Assembly: GCF_030012525.1 (NCBI RefSeq)
Contig: NZ_CP124855.1
Coordinates: 3,202,524 to 3,266,523, forward strand
DNA: 64,000 nt
Direction: 5' to 3'
Origin: Chryseobacterium gotjawalense
GTDB taxonomy: Bacteria > Bacteroidota > Bacteroidia > Flavobacteriales > Weeksellaceae
Shown one piece after another: positions 26,221 to 34,900 of this stretch (position 1 is its first letter; the number at the start of each line of letters is the position of its first letter). Below the pieces are notes generated by a model that was not told the DNA's origin, made no database searches, and saw nothing but the letters and a program-made list of their open reading frames with translations. The translations under genes and the position numbers were made by a program.

Positions 26221-26276
26221 AAAGTCCTTGCGAAATTCGTTAAGTGTAATGGCTTTGCGAACTTAGCGTTAAAAAT
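26221..26276 (+). repeat. dispersed TTTGCG-TTAAA repeat
   Basis: It contains CTTGCGAAATTCGTTAAGTG and GCTTTGCGAACTTAGCGTTA. Its reverse complement resembles the block at 59117-59205 (TTAACGCAAAGACGCAAGAC). Non-coding. Confidence 0.4.
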
Positions 26277-26371
26277 TGCATTGTGCTTAAAGGGGTTTTA
26301 CATAAAATTTTTTAATTAAAGTAATACATAATTTGGATTATTCGAATAATATTAATTTTAAATTTATATGC

Positions 26372-27229
26372 ATGAAAAAAATCTTTACTATTTTAGGTGT
26401 AGCAGTAATTACAAGTATTACGGCCCAAACGGTTCTAACTCAATGGAATTTTGACTCAAGTCCCAGTCCTGTTAGTACAAGTGTAGGAATCGGAGCAGCT
26501 ATCTTAATAGGTGGTGTTGTCGAGAATATTCAAACAGGAACCTCCTCCTGCAATTGTTCATACGTCGCTGGGAACCCAAGTACAGGAAAATCTTATACAA
26601 CGAAAGCTTATCCTGCTCAATCTACTGCATCCGGAACAGCAGGGATTCAGTTTTCGGTAAATACTGTAGGCATATCAACTGTTGCAATGTCAATCGAAAT
26701 TTACGGATCTAATACTGCATCTAAATTTGTTCAAGTGCAATATACAACAGATGGTTCTTCTTGGACAAATGTAACAGCAATGCCGACTTCACTTGCTCCA
26801 AGTGCATGGTCAACAGTATCTGCTAATCTACCTGAGACTGCTAGTAATAATCCTAATTTTGCTTTTAGAGTAGTGGCTGTGTTTGACCCTTCAAATAATA
26901 CTACTTATTCTGCAATTGGTACTTCGTCAAACTATGGTGCAGCCGGAGCAATAAGATTTGATAATGTTAATGTATATAGCAGTTCATTAGCGGTGCTTGA
27001 CTTTAATGGAATAAAAGTTAATTTAATTAAAAATACCAATGTACGCGATGTAATCGTATTTGGAGCTAAAGCAAATGTGCAAATCATTAATGTTAACGGG
27101 CAAGTTGTAAAAACCGCTTCTGTTGCGGAAAATACTTCTTTAGATGTTTCTTCTTTAGCTAAAGGAGTGTATATTATTTCTGCCGAAGTAAACGGTCAAA
27201 AAGTTTCTCAGAAAATTATCAAGAACTAA
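26372..27229 (+). CDS. secreted protein with T9SS type A sorting domain
   Basis: 285 residues from the ATG giving MKKIFTILGVAVITSITAQT, a clear signal peptide. A TTG at 26333 would add 13 residues in front of it and is unlikely. The passenger is Ser/Thr/Asn-rich with a Cys pair (SSCNCS) and a pattern (FVQVQYTTDGSSWTNVTAMP) like adhesion domains found in flavobacterial surface proteins. The last about 75 residues are a sorting domain nearly matching that of the upstream gene (AKANVQIINVNGQVVKTASV, ending QKIIKN). Probable extracellular or surface protein. A 12-bp terminator follows. Confidence 0.85.
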   Translation: MKKIFTILGVAVITSITAQTVLTQWNFDSSPSPVSTSVGIGAAILIGGVVENIQTGTSSCNCSYVAGNPSTGKSYTTKAYPAQSTASGTAGIQFSVNTVGISTVAMSIEIYGSNTASKFVQVQYTTDGSSWTNVTAMPTSLAPSAWSTVSANLPETASNNPNFAFRVVAVFDPSNNTTYSAIGTSSNYGAAGAIRFDNVNVYSSSLAVLDFNGIKVNLIKNTNVRDVIVFGAKANVQIINVNGQVVKTASVAENTSLDVSSLAKGVYIISAEVNGQKVSQKIIKN

Positions 27230-27250
27230 TCATTCTTTTTAGAAATAATG

Positions 27251-27282
27251 AAAGCCACTTCTCAGAAGTGGCTTTTTGTTTT
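27251..27282. terminator. strong bidirectional terminator
   Basis: Stem AAAGCCACTTCT / AGAAGTGGCTTT (27251-27262 with 27264-27275), 1-nt loop and T run, between convergent genes. Confidence 0.88.
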
Positions 27283-27296
27283 TTTAATATACAGGA

Positions 27297-30122
27297 CTAA
27301 AACCAACCTCTTCTAAAATAACTGGTAATCGCATTGAAGTTTAAAACCAGAGTAAATCTAATTCTTTGTCCGTAATCTTTAAAGCCTGGTTCGAATCCTA
27401 ACGAACTTTGAATGGGGAAATATACTTCCAGAAAATCAGGAATTACTTTTACTTTCACTCCTGAATCCCAGATAAACTGTGCATCGCGCAGTCGGTTTTT
27501 ATACACTCCTGCGTCTGCATACACATTAAACCAACGCCATATATGAGAATCCACATTCACAGACGTGATCCACTGGTTTGCCGTAGTTCCCAGATAAGAT
27601 TTGAATCCGCCTTCTGCTAATATTAACTGCTGCGAAAATAATCCTGTCGTGGCACTCTGTCCCAATAAACCATATGAAAAGGCATAATTAGAAACCCTGG
27701 AAATACCGTAGTCAAAGAGGTTGTTTTTGGTATGGTTAGAAATAAAATATCCCCCAAAAAAGCGCATACTGATTTTTTTATCCTTTGCAAATTCCCACCG
27801 GTAAGAAAACTCGCTGGAAATTTTCTGAAAATCTTCCATCCACTGAAAATTGGCGCTGTAAGATTTTTCGTGAATTAGGGAGCGGTCCGAATAACCATAT
27901 CCTAAATTCCATAAGTTATATTTTCCGTATTCGGTTTGGTTCGTTTTATTCGGGTTCAGATCTTTCTCTAAATAATTATACGTAAAACCAATGTTTCTCC
28001 GAATATCAGATCGGGGATCTTTGGCAAAATTAATGCCTACAAATCCCGCAATTTTCTGGTACGTTAAATCGTAATCATAATGAAAATGCGAGGCAGAAAT
28101 ACCAAAATCTAAACTCCGGTAAAAGCTGTTTGCCGGTTGAAATGAGTATGCAACGCTGCCGGAGCCAGCCAATTGTCCAGTGCCGGAACTGAAAAATGGA
28201 GTAAAGGAATATTGGAATTTCCTTTCAAATAAAGAAGCATTCTTAAAATTTAAACCAAATAAAATCTTATCATAAACATTGAAATTTAATCGGGGATTCA
28301 CATAAATCTCGTTATATTCAGGATCAGGAATATCTTTGAAAACTTTCAGTTTAATCCTTTTTCTGTTAGAGAAAAAACCTTCGGTGTATAAATAATTATC
28401 GCGGAAATTTTTCTCAGGGAAAATATAACCGTCATTAATAATGATTTTCTCCGCATTCGATTGTGGGATATTATAAGTCACCGTTTCCTTCGAATCATCA
28501 GTGTCAAACCAAAAAGTCTCTTTTTTACCTGATTTTTCTTCTGTTTCGATTTTAAAAGGAATCGTTTGTTTGGTGTTTTTCGCGACTTTAACCTGAAAGT
28601 TATCGCCAGTTTTCGTAAAACGTTTCAACTTAAAATTCACCCGGTTTTTCTGTTGGATAAAGCGTTCTAAAAAATCAGACGAGTAGCCGGATGCTAAAGA
28701 AAGCTCATCTAAAAACACTTTTTGATCCACCGGTTTTCCCGAATATTGAGTTAAATAATCCTTCAGAAAATCATCAAAATTCTCCTGACCCATTTTTTCG
28801 GCGATAAAGGAAAAAAGACTTCCTGTTTCAAAATGACTGATTGTAGTGGCGTTGAAATTACTTAATTTTTCAAAAGGCTCACTGATTTTTTGATCCAGAT
28901 TCTGCGTCACGATATACTGGTAGGCGAGTCCATATCTTTCACTGAGTTCCAGTTTCGACATGCGCATCAGTTTTAAAGGTTGCATACCGAAAAATTTCAG
29001 CTGATCCGGAAGATCTCCCAAAAGTTTTCTGTTTTTATAATAGCGATCGATATATTGAATTTCCAGATAAGTCTTTAGTCCGTTCATCAGCCAGTGGTCA
29101 TGGCTTTTATCAAAAACAACCGTTCGTTGAATAATCGCTTTTGTTAAAATACTGAAATAATTAAGGTCGGTCTGTTCAGTATCCTTAAAGAGTTTGTAAT
29201 GGAATTTCCAGAATTTCAGGTCATCGATTCCGGTGAAATCTTCGTCTTTTTTAAACTTTTCGCTGATGAAAATTTTTGCCGGAAGCTTTCCTGTTTTATT
29301 TTTAATGAAATGAAGTTGCAACGGAAGATAGAACTCCAGATTCTGCTTTTCAGTTTTTGTTAAAAGATAGCCGAAACCGATTTCGATTTTTTCACCATCC
29401 ACTTGCGTAATTATTTGGTCAGTTTTTTCTTTCGAAATTATAAATTCAGGATCTTTATTGAGTTTTCCTTCAAAAGAATTGGGCTGAATCTGTACCAAAT
29501 TACTTTTGGCAAAATAACTTTCTGGAAGTTCAAACTTAATGTTCCAATAGTTTCCGGGACTTTGGTTTTCCTCAATATTCAGATAATATTTGGGTTTTTG
29601 ATTTTCATCTTCGAAATAATCAGGAACAATAAAAAAATATTTTAAAGAGAATTTTTGATCCCCGGTTCCGTAGCCCGTAAATTTTTGATCAGGAACATGA
29701 AGATTATATTTTAAAGCTATTTTCACCCGTTCACCTGGTTTTAATTCCTGAGAAAGTGGGAAGAAGATATTTTCATCGTCACCGGAAATATAGGCCCAGT
29801 CTGAGGAACCTATTTTGATCTGTAATTCTGTTGTGTCGCCCAACTCTTGCGGTTTTGCGAAATACATTTCGTTTTTCCGGTCCTGAATGGTGCGGGAAAG
29901 AAGGGGCGTATTTCTGTTTTTATAAGCCGAAATCCAGTTGAGCAGTTTTATTTTTTTTAAAGGTAATGTCGTGTTATTGTAGTAAATTATTTCCTGATTA
30001 ACTAAAATCTGGTTACTGTTTTCAGTTATTTTTGCAGCAATGCTGATGGTATCCTGCTGTGCAGAAATTCCAACATAAACTAACAGGAATACGAGGGCAG
30101 AAGAATATCTTTTCATTTTCAA
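27297..30122 (-). CDS. M1 aminopeptidase-like protein fused to outer-membrane barrel, zinc site missing
   Basis: 941 residues. After a signal peptide (SALVFLLVYVGISAQ) come an M1-like N-terminal beta domain (residues about 25-270) and a helical region. There HDHWLMNGLKTYLEIQY aligns with the M1 segment that normally reads W-x-NEGFAxYLE. I find no HExxH, and the NEG glutamate is absent, so the peptidase part is probably inactive. From about residue 590 the sequence is strand-rich, ending AITSYFRRGWF, and looks like a BamA/surface-antigen-type barrel with a terminal Phe. This points to an outer-membrane protein with a peptidase-derived periplasmic binding part. A TATATTTG box on this strand at 30131-30138 may be its -7 element. 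Confidence 0.7.
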   Translation of the reverse strand: MKMKRYSSALVFLLVYVGISAQQDTISIAAKITENSNQILVNQEIIYYNNTTLPLKKIKLLNWISAYKNRNTPLLSRTIQDRKNEMYFAKPQELGDTTELQIKIGSSDWAYISGDDENIFFPLSQELKPGERVKIALKYNLHVPDQKFTGYGTGDQKFSLKYFFIVPDYFEDENQKPKYYLNIEENQSPGNYWNIKFELPESYFAKSNLVQIQPNSFEGKLNKDPEFIISKEKTDQIITQVDGEKIEIGFGYLLTKTEKQNLEFYLPLQLHFIKNKTGKLPAKIFISEKFKKDEDFTGIDDLKFWKFHYKLFKDTEQTDLNYFSILTKAIIQRTVVFDKSHDHWLMNGLKTYLEIQYIDRYYKNRKLLGDLPDQLKFFGMQPLKLMRMSKLELSERYGLAYQYIVTQNLDQKISEPFEKLSNFNATTISHFETGSLFSFIAEKMGQENFDDFLKDYLTQYSGKPVDQKVFLDELSLASGYSSDFLERFIQQKNRVNFKLKRFTKTGDNFQVKVAKNTKQTIPFKIETEEKSGKKETFWFDTDDSKETVTYNIPQSNAEKIIINDGYIFPEKNFRDNYLYTEGFFSNRKRIKLKVFKDIPDPEYNEIYVNPRLNFNVYDKILFGLNFKNASLFERKFQYSFTPFFSSGTGQLAGSGSVAYSFQPANSFYRSLDFGISASHFHYDYDLTYQKIAGFVGINFAKDPRSDIRRNIGFTYNYLEKDLNPNKTNQTEYGKYNLWNLGYGYSDRSLIHEKSYSANFQWMEDFQKISSEFSYRWEFAKDKKISMRFFGGYFISNHTKNNLFDYGISRVSNYAFSYGLLGQSATTGLFSQQLILAEGGFKSYLGTTANQWITSVNVDSHIWRWFNVYADAGVYKNRLRDAQFIWDSGVKVKVIPDFLEVYFPIQSSLGFEPGFKDYGQRIRFTLVLNFNAITSYFRRGWF

Positions 30123-30211
30123 ACGTAGCTCAAATATAACGATGTTTTTTAAAAATTAGTGTTATTTTCACGTATTTAGAAATAATAAGTAATTTTGATT
30201 ATCTTTAAATA

Positions 30212-31066
30212 ATGTACCCATTGAAACGGTTTGGATTATTATTGCTCTTAATTTCATTTCAAAATATTTCTTCCCAAGTAATTGAGACGACGATACCATT
30301 GGTCATCGACGAAACCAAATCTTCAATCCGGACCCGTTTTGTGCCGCCAAAAGGTTTTTACTGGGCCAAGGAGCAGCCCGGAAGTTTCAGCGAATTCCTG
30401 AATGATTTCCCGCTTCATCCCCCGAATTTCCCGGTGAGAGATTTTACTGGAGCTTTGATTGGGCAACAGCAACATCATATCGCGCTGCTGAAAATTAATG
30501 TGGGTGATAAAAATCTACAACAATGCGCAGATGCCTGGATTCGGTTGTATGCCGAATATTTATGGATCAATCAAAAGTTTGATGATATCGGATTCGAATT
30601 TACGAGCACCCAGTTTTTCCCGTGGAACGATTTTAAAAATGGAGTCCGAACTAAAGAATTCAATAAAAAAGTACGTTTTGTAAACACCGGCAAAGCTGAT
30701 GATTCTTATGAAAGCTTCCAGAAATATTTAGAAGTTATTTTCAGATATGCGGGAACGATTTCTTTGGATCGCGAGTCAATTCCTATTAAAAATAATGCAG
30801 CCATCAGAACGGGAGATTTTCTGATCAAACCCGGAAGTCCCGGTCATTTGGTTATTATTGTGGGCGTGGCCAGAAATGCATCAGGCAAAAAACTGTATTT
30901 ACTGGCCGAAAGTTTTATGCCGGCGCAGGATATTCATATCCTGGTGAATCACAGAAATCCGCAGCTTTCCCCATGGTATGAACTGGATGTTGACACAGCG
31001 GAAACCGCTACGGCCAAATATATTTTTAAACCGAGCTCAATTAAACGGTTTCACGCTTTACGTTAA
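30212..31066 (+). CDS. DUF4846 domain protein, exported
   Basis: 284 residues with a signal peptide (RFGLLLLLISFQNISSQ). The DUF4846 domain fills the rest: GFYWAKEQPGSFSEFLNDFP, QQCADAWIRLYAEYLW, FEFTSTQFFPWNDFKNG and GDFLIKPGSPGHLVIIVGVA. The last block with the HLVIIVG context and the LAESFMPAQ segment recall NlpC/P60-like folds, but I cannot show a catalytic triad. The function is not known. It is divergent from the M1-like barrel gene with about 90 bp between; TAATTTTG and TATCTTTA sequences upstream are candidate -7 boxes. Confidence 0.8.
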   Translation: MYPLKRFGLLLLLISFQNISSQVIETTIPLVIDETKSSIRTRFVPPKGFYWAKEQPGSFSEFLNDFPLHPPNFPVRDFTGALIGQQQHHIALLKINVGDKNLQQCADAWIRLYAEYLWINQKFDDIGFEFTSTQFFPWNDFKNGVRTKEFNKKVRFVNTGKADDSYESFQKYLEVIFRYAGTISLDRESIPIKNNAAIRTGDFLIKPGSPGHLVIIVGVARNASGKKLYLLAESFMPAQDIHILVNHRNPQLSPWYELDVDTAETATAKYIFKPSSIKRFHALR

Positions 31067-31186
31067 CATTTACTTTAATGGAGTTATGGACAATAGATGA
31101 GGTCATCTTTTTCTATTAAAGAATACAATAATAAACAGCGCATTTATTACCGGAGAAGTTTTAGTTTTGCACCTGTTTAAAAAAAT

Positions 31187-32368
31187 ATGGTGTCGCCAAC
31201 TCTTATGGAAAACAAATTACCCAATTCCCTTCTTTATCTTTTGAGTATTTCGGCCGGTTTGGTCGTGGCCAATTTATATTATAATCAACCTTTGCTGCAT
31301 GATATTGCTTCAAGTTTTAAAGTAAGTGATTCAGAGGCCAGTAATGTCGCGCTGTCTACCCAAATCGGTTATGCGCTTGGGTTGCTGTTTATTATTCCGT
31401 TGGGTGATAAAGTCAGTAATCTGAAAATCATCAGACTCAATTTTTTAATTTTGGTGCTTTCTTTATTGGGAGCAGCGTTTTCAAAATCTTTATTCTTATT
31501 AATATTCAGCAGTTTTTTAATCGGCTTTACGTCTACGCTTCCGCAGCTGTTTGTACCGATGGTTGCTCATTTAAGCAATGATGAAGGTCGTGGAAGAGCA
31601 ATAGGAATCGTGATGAGTGGATTGCTCATCGGGATTTTGGGAAGTCGTGTCCTGAGCGGTTTGGTTGGTGAATATTTCGGTTGGCGAACGGTATTTTACG
31701 GCGCTGCGACATTGATGACTTTGCTGTTCTTTTTGTTAAATGTCAAACTTCCGATCATTCAGCCGAAATTTGGCGAGAGTTATTTGAAATTGATGAAGTC
31801 GCTTTGGTTTTATTTAAAAACCGAACCTACTTTGCGGTTGGCAACTTTGCGTGGCGCCTTGGCATTCGGTAGTTTAAGTGCTTTCTGGACGACCTTTGTA
31901 TTCCTGATGGAGGATTCTTTCGGTTACGGAAGCGCGGTCGCCGGAGGATTTGGTTTGTTCGGGATTGCAGGTGCGCTGGGAGCAACCGTGGTTGGGAAAC
32001 TAAACAGCCGCGTTAAGAAAAGCAATCTTATTATCGCAGGAGCCATTTTAATTATTGTTTCCTGGTTGATATTTTTAATTTCCCCACATTCAATTATCGG
32101 ATTAATTATCGGCGTTGTTTTAATTGATTTGGGAGTACAGAGCGTTCACATTACCAATCAGAATATTGTTTTTTCAAAAAACACAGAAGCTAGAAACCGA
32201 GTCAATACGATTTACATGGTCGGCTTTTTCATCGGCGGTGCTGCCGGAACGAGTTTCGGGTCGCTCGCCTGGACTTATTTTGGCTGGACAGGCGTTTCCG
32301 CAGTAGGACTGTCATTCTCGGGAATTATTTTATGCGTTCAATTGTTGACCAATAAAAGAATAATATAA
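31187..32368 (+). CDS. MFS transporter
   Basis: About 390 residues with 12 predicted membrane segments, an inner-membrane secondary transporter. The loop 2-3 motif is partly kept as PLGDKVSNLKII. The N-terminal segment SAGLVVANLYYNQPLLHDIA is typical of the DHA-type, YgaY-like family found across Proteobacteria and Bacteroidota. The substrate is unknown; export of drugs or metabolites is the usual guess. The start may be ATG 31187 or ATG 31205 (MENKLPNSL). A TAGTTTTG box about 25 bp upstream could be the promoter. It converges on the greA/greB-like gene with 11 bp between stops. Confidence 0.88.
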   Translation: MVSPTLMENKLPNSLLYLLSISAGLVVANLYYNQPLLHDIASSFKVSDSEASNVALSTQIGYALGLLFIIPLGDKVSNLKIIRLNFLILVLSLLGAAFSKSLFLLIFSSFLIGFTSTLPQLFVPMVAHLSNDEGRGRAIGIVMSGLLIGILGSRVLSGLVGEYFGWRTVFYGAATLMTLLFFLLNVKLPIIQPKFGESYLKLMKSLWFYLKTEPTLRLATLRGALAFGSLSAFWTTFVFLMEDSFGYGSAVAGGFGLFGIAGALGATVVGKLNSRVKKSNLIIAGAILIIVSWLIFLISPHSIIGLIIGVVLIDLGVQSVHITNQNIVFSKNTEARNRVNTIYMVGFFIGGAAGTSFGSLAWTYFGWTGVSAVGLSFSGIILCVQLLTNKRII

Positions 32369-32379
32369 ATCTGCCTGTT

Positions 32380-32880
32380 TTAATACTCAATTTTCAAAAT
32401 TTCAAAAGTACTTTTTCTGGATCCTAAATCTAAGATGGCTTGTTCTCCAACTTTTTTATGCATTAAAACTTTTGCTAAAGGAGTTATAAATGCTATTTTT
32501 CCTTTTGCAATATTGGCTTCATCCACACCAACCAATTGAAATAGTTGTGTGGCTTTATTTTCTACATTTTTAAAAGTGACTTTTGCGCCAAAATGCACTT
32601 CATCTTGTGGAAGTTTTTTGACATCGATGATTTTTGCGGAGGCAATTCTTTCATTTAATAACTGCAGTTTTGCATTGATATGATTGAAAGAAATGCGGTA
32701 TTCTTTCTCCTGAGCAGAATCCAGGTTTTCCTGTTCGTGCAGTAATTTTTCACGTTCTTCCGTTAAAGAATCCATTCCTTTTTGAGTCACGAAGTTTTCA
32801 GTTCCCACCGGTAAATCGGCTCTGGGCGGAACCAAAGGAACTTCTTCCTGGTCATCTTCTTTTACAAATCCTCTGCTCAT
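32380..32880 (-). CDS. GreA/GreB family transcription elongation factor
   Basis: 166 residues. An N-terminal coiled-coil region (MDSLTEEREKLLHEQENLDS to LLNERIASAKII) is followed by the FKBP-like C-terminal domain VHFGAKVTFKNVEN to LGSRKSTFEILKI. Gre factors insert the coiled coil into the RNA polymerase secondary channel and trigger cleavage of backtracked RNA. The N-terminal 30 residues (EEVPLVPPRADLPVG) are an extension typical of the GreB-like Bacteroidota group. The acidic tip of the coiled coil is not as clear as in E. coli GreA, so the exact activity is uncertain. Confidence 0.87.
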   Translation of the reverse strand: MSRGFVKEDDQEEVPLVPPRADLPVGTENFVTQKGMDSLTEEREKLLHEQENLDSAQEKEYRISFNHINAKLQLLNERIASAKIIDVKKLPQDEVHFGAKVTFKNVENKATQLFQLVGVDEANIAKGKIAFITPLAKVLMHKKVGEQAILDLGSRKSTFEILKIEY

Positions 32881-32944
32881 TATTCTTTAATTTAATGCTA
32901 CTGAATACAACTTTTAGACCTTGGTTATTACATTTTTAAAGTTA

Positions 32945-32980
32945 AAAAAAACTTCCGGAATGTGATACTCCGGAAGTTTG
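32945..32980 (-). terminator. terminator of the DsbA-family gene
   Basis: On the minus strand: AACTTCCGGA / TCCGGAAGTT stem (32978-32969 with 32959-32950) followed by a run of T. Confidence 0.85.
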
Positions 32981-33000
32981 TCAATTTTATATAAGCTTGT

Positions 33001-33705
33001 TTAGTCACAATTTCCATCAATATCACAACTTTCGCCACCATAAATGATTTGCAAACCTTTATCACCTGCAGAAAACTCTTTCCATGAGTTTTCCAAAACC
33101 TCTGTAAATGCTGCGGGAGGCTGTGCACCAGAAACTCCATACTTATCATTAATCACAAAAAACGGAACACCACTGATTCCCATTTGCTGGGCCAACATCA
33201 TATCGCGGGTTACCTCCATCCCGAAATCATCAGAAAGAAGTGCTTCTTTGATTTCGTTTTCTTCTAAAGAAACATACTTTCCGATTTCTATTAAAGTCGC
33301 TTCATCATCGATGTTTTTACCTTCGATTAACTGGGCTTTAAATAAAGCTTCTTCGGCTTCATTTGCCAAATTTTTTGTCGCAGCCAGTTGCAACAAAAGA
33401 TGTGCCCGGTATGAATTCGCAACTTTTTGATGATCAAAATTAAAATCAATTCCTGCTGCTTTTCCAGCTTTGTAAACGTGATTATGCATTTCTTTCGCCT
33501 GTGCTGCAGAAACTCCTTTCGATTCTGAGAAGTATTCCAAAGAATCGATGTCTGGTTGTGTTTTTAAGTGTGGATCAAGCTGAAAACTATGCCATGTCAC
33601 TTCAATTTTTTCCTTTTCAGGAAACTGTTCCAGAGCTTTTTCGAAATTCTTCTTTCCAACATAACAGAACGGGCAACGAATGTCGCTCCAAATATCTACT
33701 TTCAT
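33001..33705 (-). CDS. DsbA family oxidoreductase, FrnE type
   Basis: 234 residues from MKVDIWSDIRCPFCYVGK. An upstream in-frame start (33726) adds seven residues that are not family-like. The redox motif is CPFC (Cys11, Cys14). GVPFFVINDKYGVSGAQPP carries the cis-Pro loop of thioredoxin-fold proteins. There is no signal peptide, so unlike periplasmic DsbA it is cytoplasmic, as are FrnE proteins. The C-terminus SCDIDGNCD holds a second Cys pair, also a feature of FrnE proteins. Role: thiol-disulfide exchange or isomerisation, possibly under oxidative stress. It has its own terminator downstream. Confidence 0.9.
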   Translation of the reverse strand: MKVDIWSDIRCPFCYVGKKNFEKALEQFPEKEKIEVTWHSFQLDPHLKTQPDIDSLEYFSESKGVSAAQAKEMHNHVYKAGKAAGIDFNFDHQKVANSYRAHLLLQLAATKNLANEAEEALFKAQLIEGKNIDDEATLIEIGKYVSLEENEIKEALLSDDFGMEVTRDMMLAQQMGISGVPFFVINDKYGVSGAQPPAAFTEVLENSWKEFSAGDKGLQIIYGGESCDIDGNCD

Positions 33706-33806
33706 AACTTTTGTTTTAAAATACAATCAAATTTACGAATCTTTATATCAATTAACCTTGACGTATGATAAGAAGACGATGGCAGGCATATCATCTAAGG
33801 GAAAAA

Positions 33807-34733
33807 TCAAATCACCAATAAACCGGACATTTTTAAGATAATATACCAAAAGGTGAGCGTGAGCAGTGATAACGGAATGCCGATGCCCACCATTAAATTA
33901 CAGAGTTTGGGCTCTAACTTGTGGGTTGATGCCATGATGGCCGCAGTAATCATGGGAGCCATGGCAGATTCTAAAAAAGCAATTTCAATGATTTCTCCTC
34001 TTTGGTTGAAGATGAAAAAATACAGGACGAAAATTAGCGCTGGAAATAAGATCAGTTTAAACAAAAGTCCCCAAAACAGTGGTTTTGCATCGCGGTCTAA
34101 CTTCTGCCATTGCAGTTGGCTACCCAACGAAACCAAAGCCAGCGGTACGGTGGTTGCGCCGAGTTTTGCAAAAACATCGTCAATGAAAAACGGAACTTCA
34201 ATATTTACTAAGTTTAAAAAAACAGCTGCCGAGAATGCAATAAATGGTGGGAATTTTAAAATCTTTTTCAGAATGTCGGAGAAGGAACTTTTTCCACCTG
34301 AATAAAAATTAGCGAAAATAATTCCCAGTGTTGAAAGTGCCACAAAAGAACCCGGTTGGTCCACGAGCATCACTGTTTTCAAACCACTTTCACCATACAG
34401 CGACTGAATTACGGGGATTCCTACAAAAGAAGTATTTCCAAAACCGGCACACAGAATTAATGCACCGATCAGTGTTTTCGGCCATTTCATTTTTCGGCCC
34501 AGGAAACTGAAAAAGAGGAAAGCCAATACAATATTCAGCCACGGAACCATTACCGGAAATACCACCTGAAAGTTCAGGACAATCTTTGGAATAAAATAAA
34601 GAGATAACGCTGACAAAGAAATGTTGATGACGAAAGCGTTCAGCGCCAGATGCCCGTTTTCTGGGAACAGTTTTGTTTTTCTCAGGAAAAATCCAAGGAA
34701 TAAACAGAGGAACAGTAAAATCAGATTAGACAA
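33807..34733 (-). CDS. AEC family transporter
   Basis: 308 residues with about 10 hydrophobic segments. The auxin-efflux-carrier fold shows two related halves; GFGNTSFVGIPVIQSLYGES and VSLGSQLQW mark them. Bacterial members export malate, malonate or other organic anions. No substrate is suggested by the neighbours, which are unrelated (FrnE-like and UMP synthase). The start ATG at 34733 gives MSNLILLFLCLFLGFFLRKT, a plausible first membrane helix. A gap of 168 bp separates it from the UMP synthase gene. Confidence 0.87.
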   Translation of the reverse strand: MSNLILLFLCLFLGFFLRKTKLFPENGHLALNAFVINISLSALSLYFIPKIVLNFQVVFPVMVPWLNIVLAFLFFSFLGRKMKWPKTLIGALILCAGFGNTSFVGIPVIQSLYGESGLKTVMLVDQPGSFVALSTLGIIFANFYSGGKSSFSDILKKILKFPPFIAFSAAVFLNLVNIEVPFFIDDVFAKLGATTVPLALVSLGSQLQWQKLDRDAKPLFWGLLFKLILFPALIFVLYFFIFNQRGEIIEIAFLESAMAPMITAAIMASTHKLEPKLCNLMVGIGIPLSLLTLTFWYIILKMSGLLVI

Positions 34734-34900
34734 ATTTTAATTTTATTAAAAGATTTCTTTATTTTTAAAATAGGGAAAGCAATCATGAGCGCAATCGTAA
34801 AAACACCCACAGAGAAAACCTTTAACAAAGATTTTCAAAATGTAGATCTGTAAAATCGACTTTATCAGCGGGAGTGAGTTGCTTTATAATTTGGGATCAC

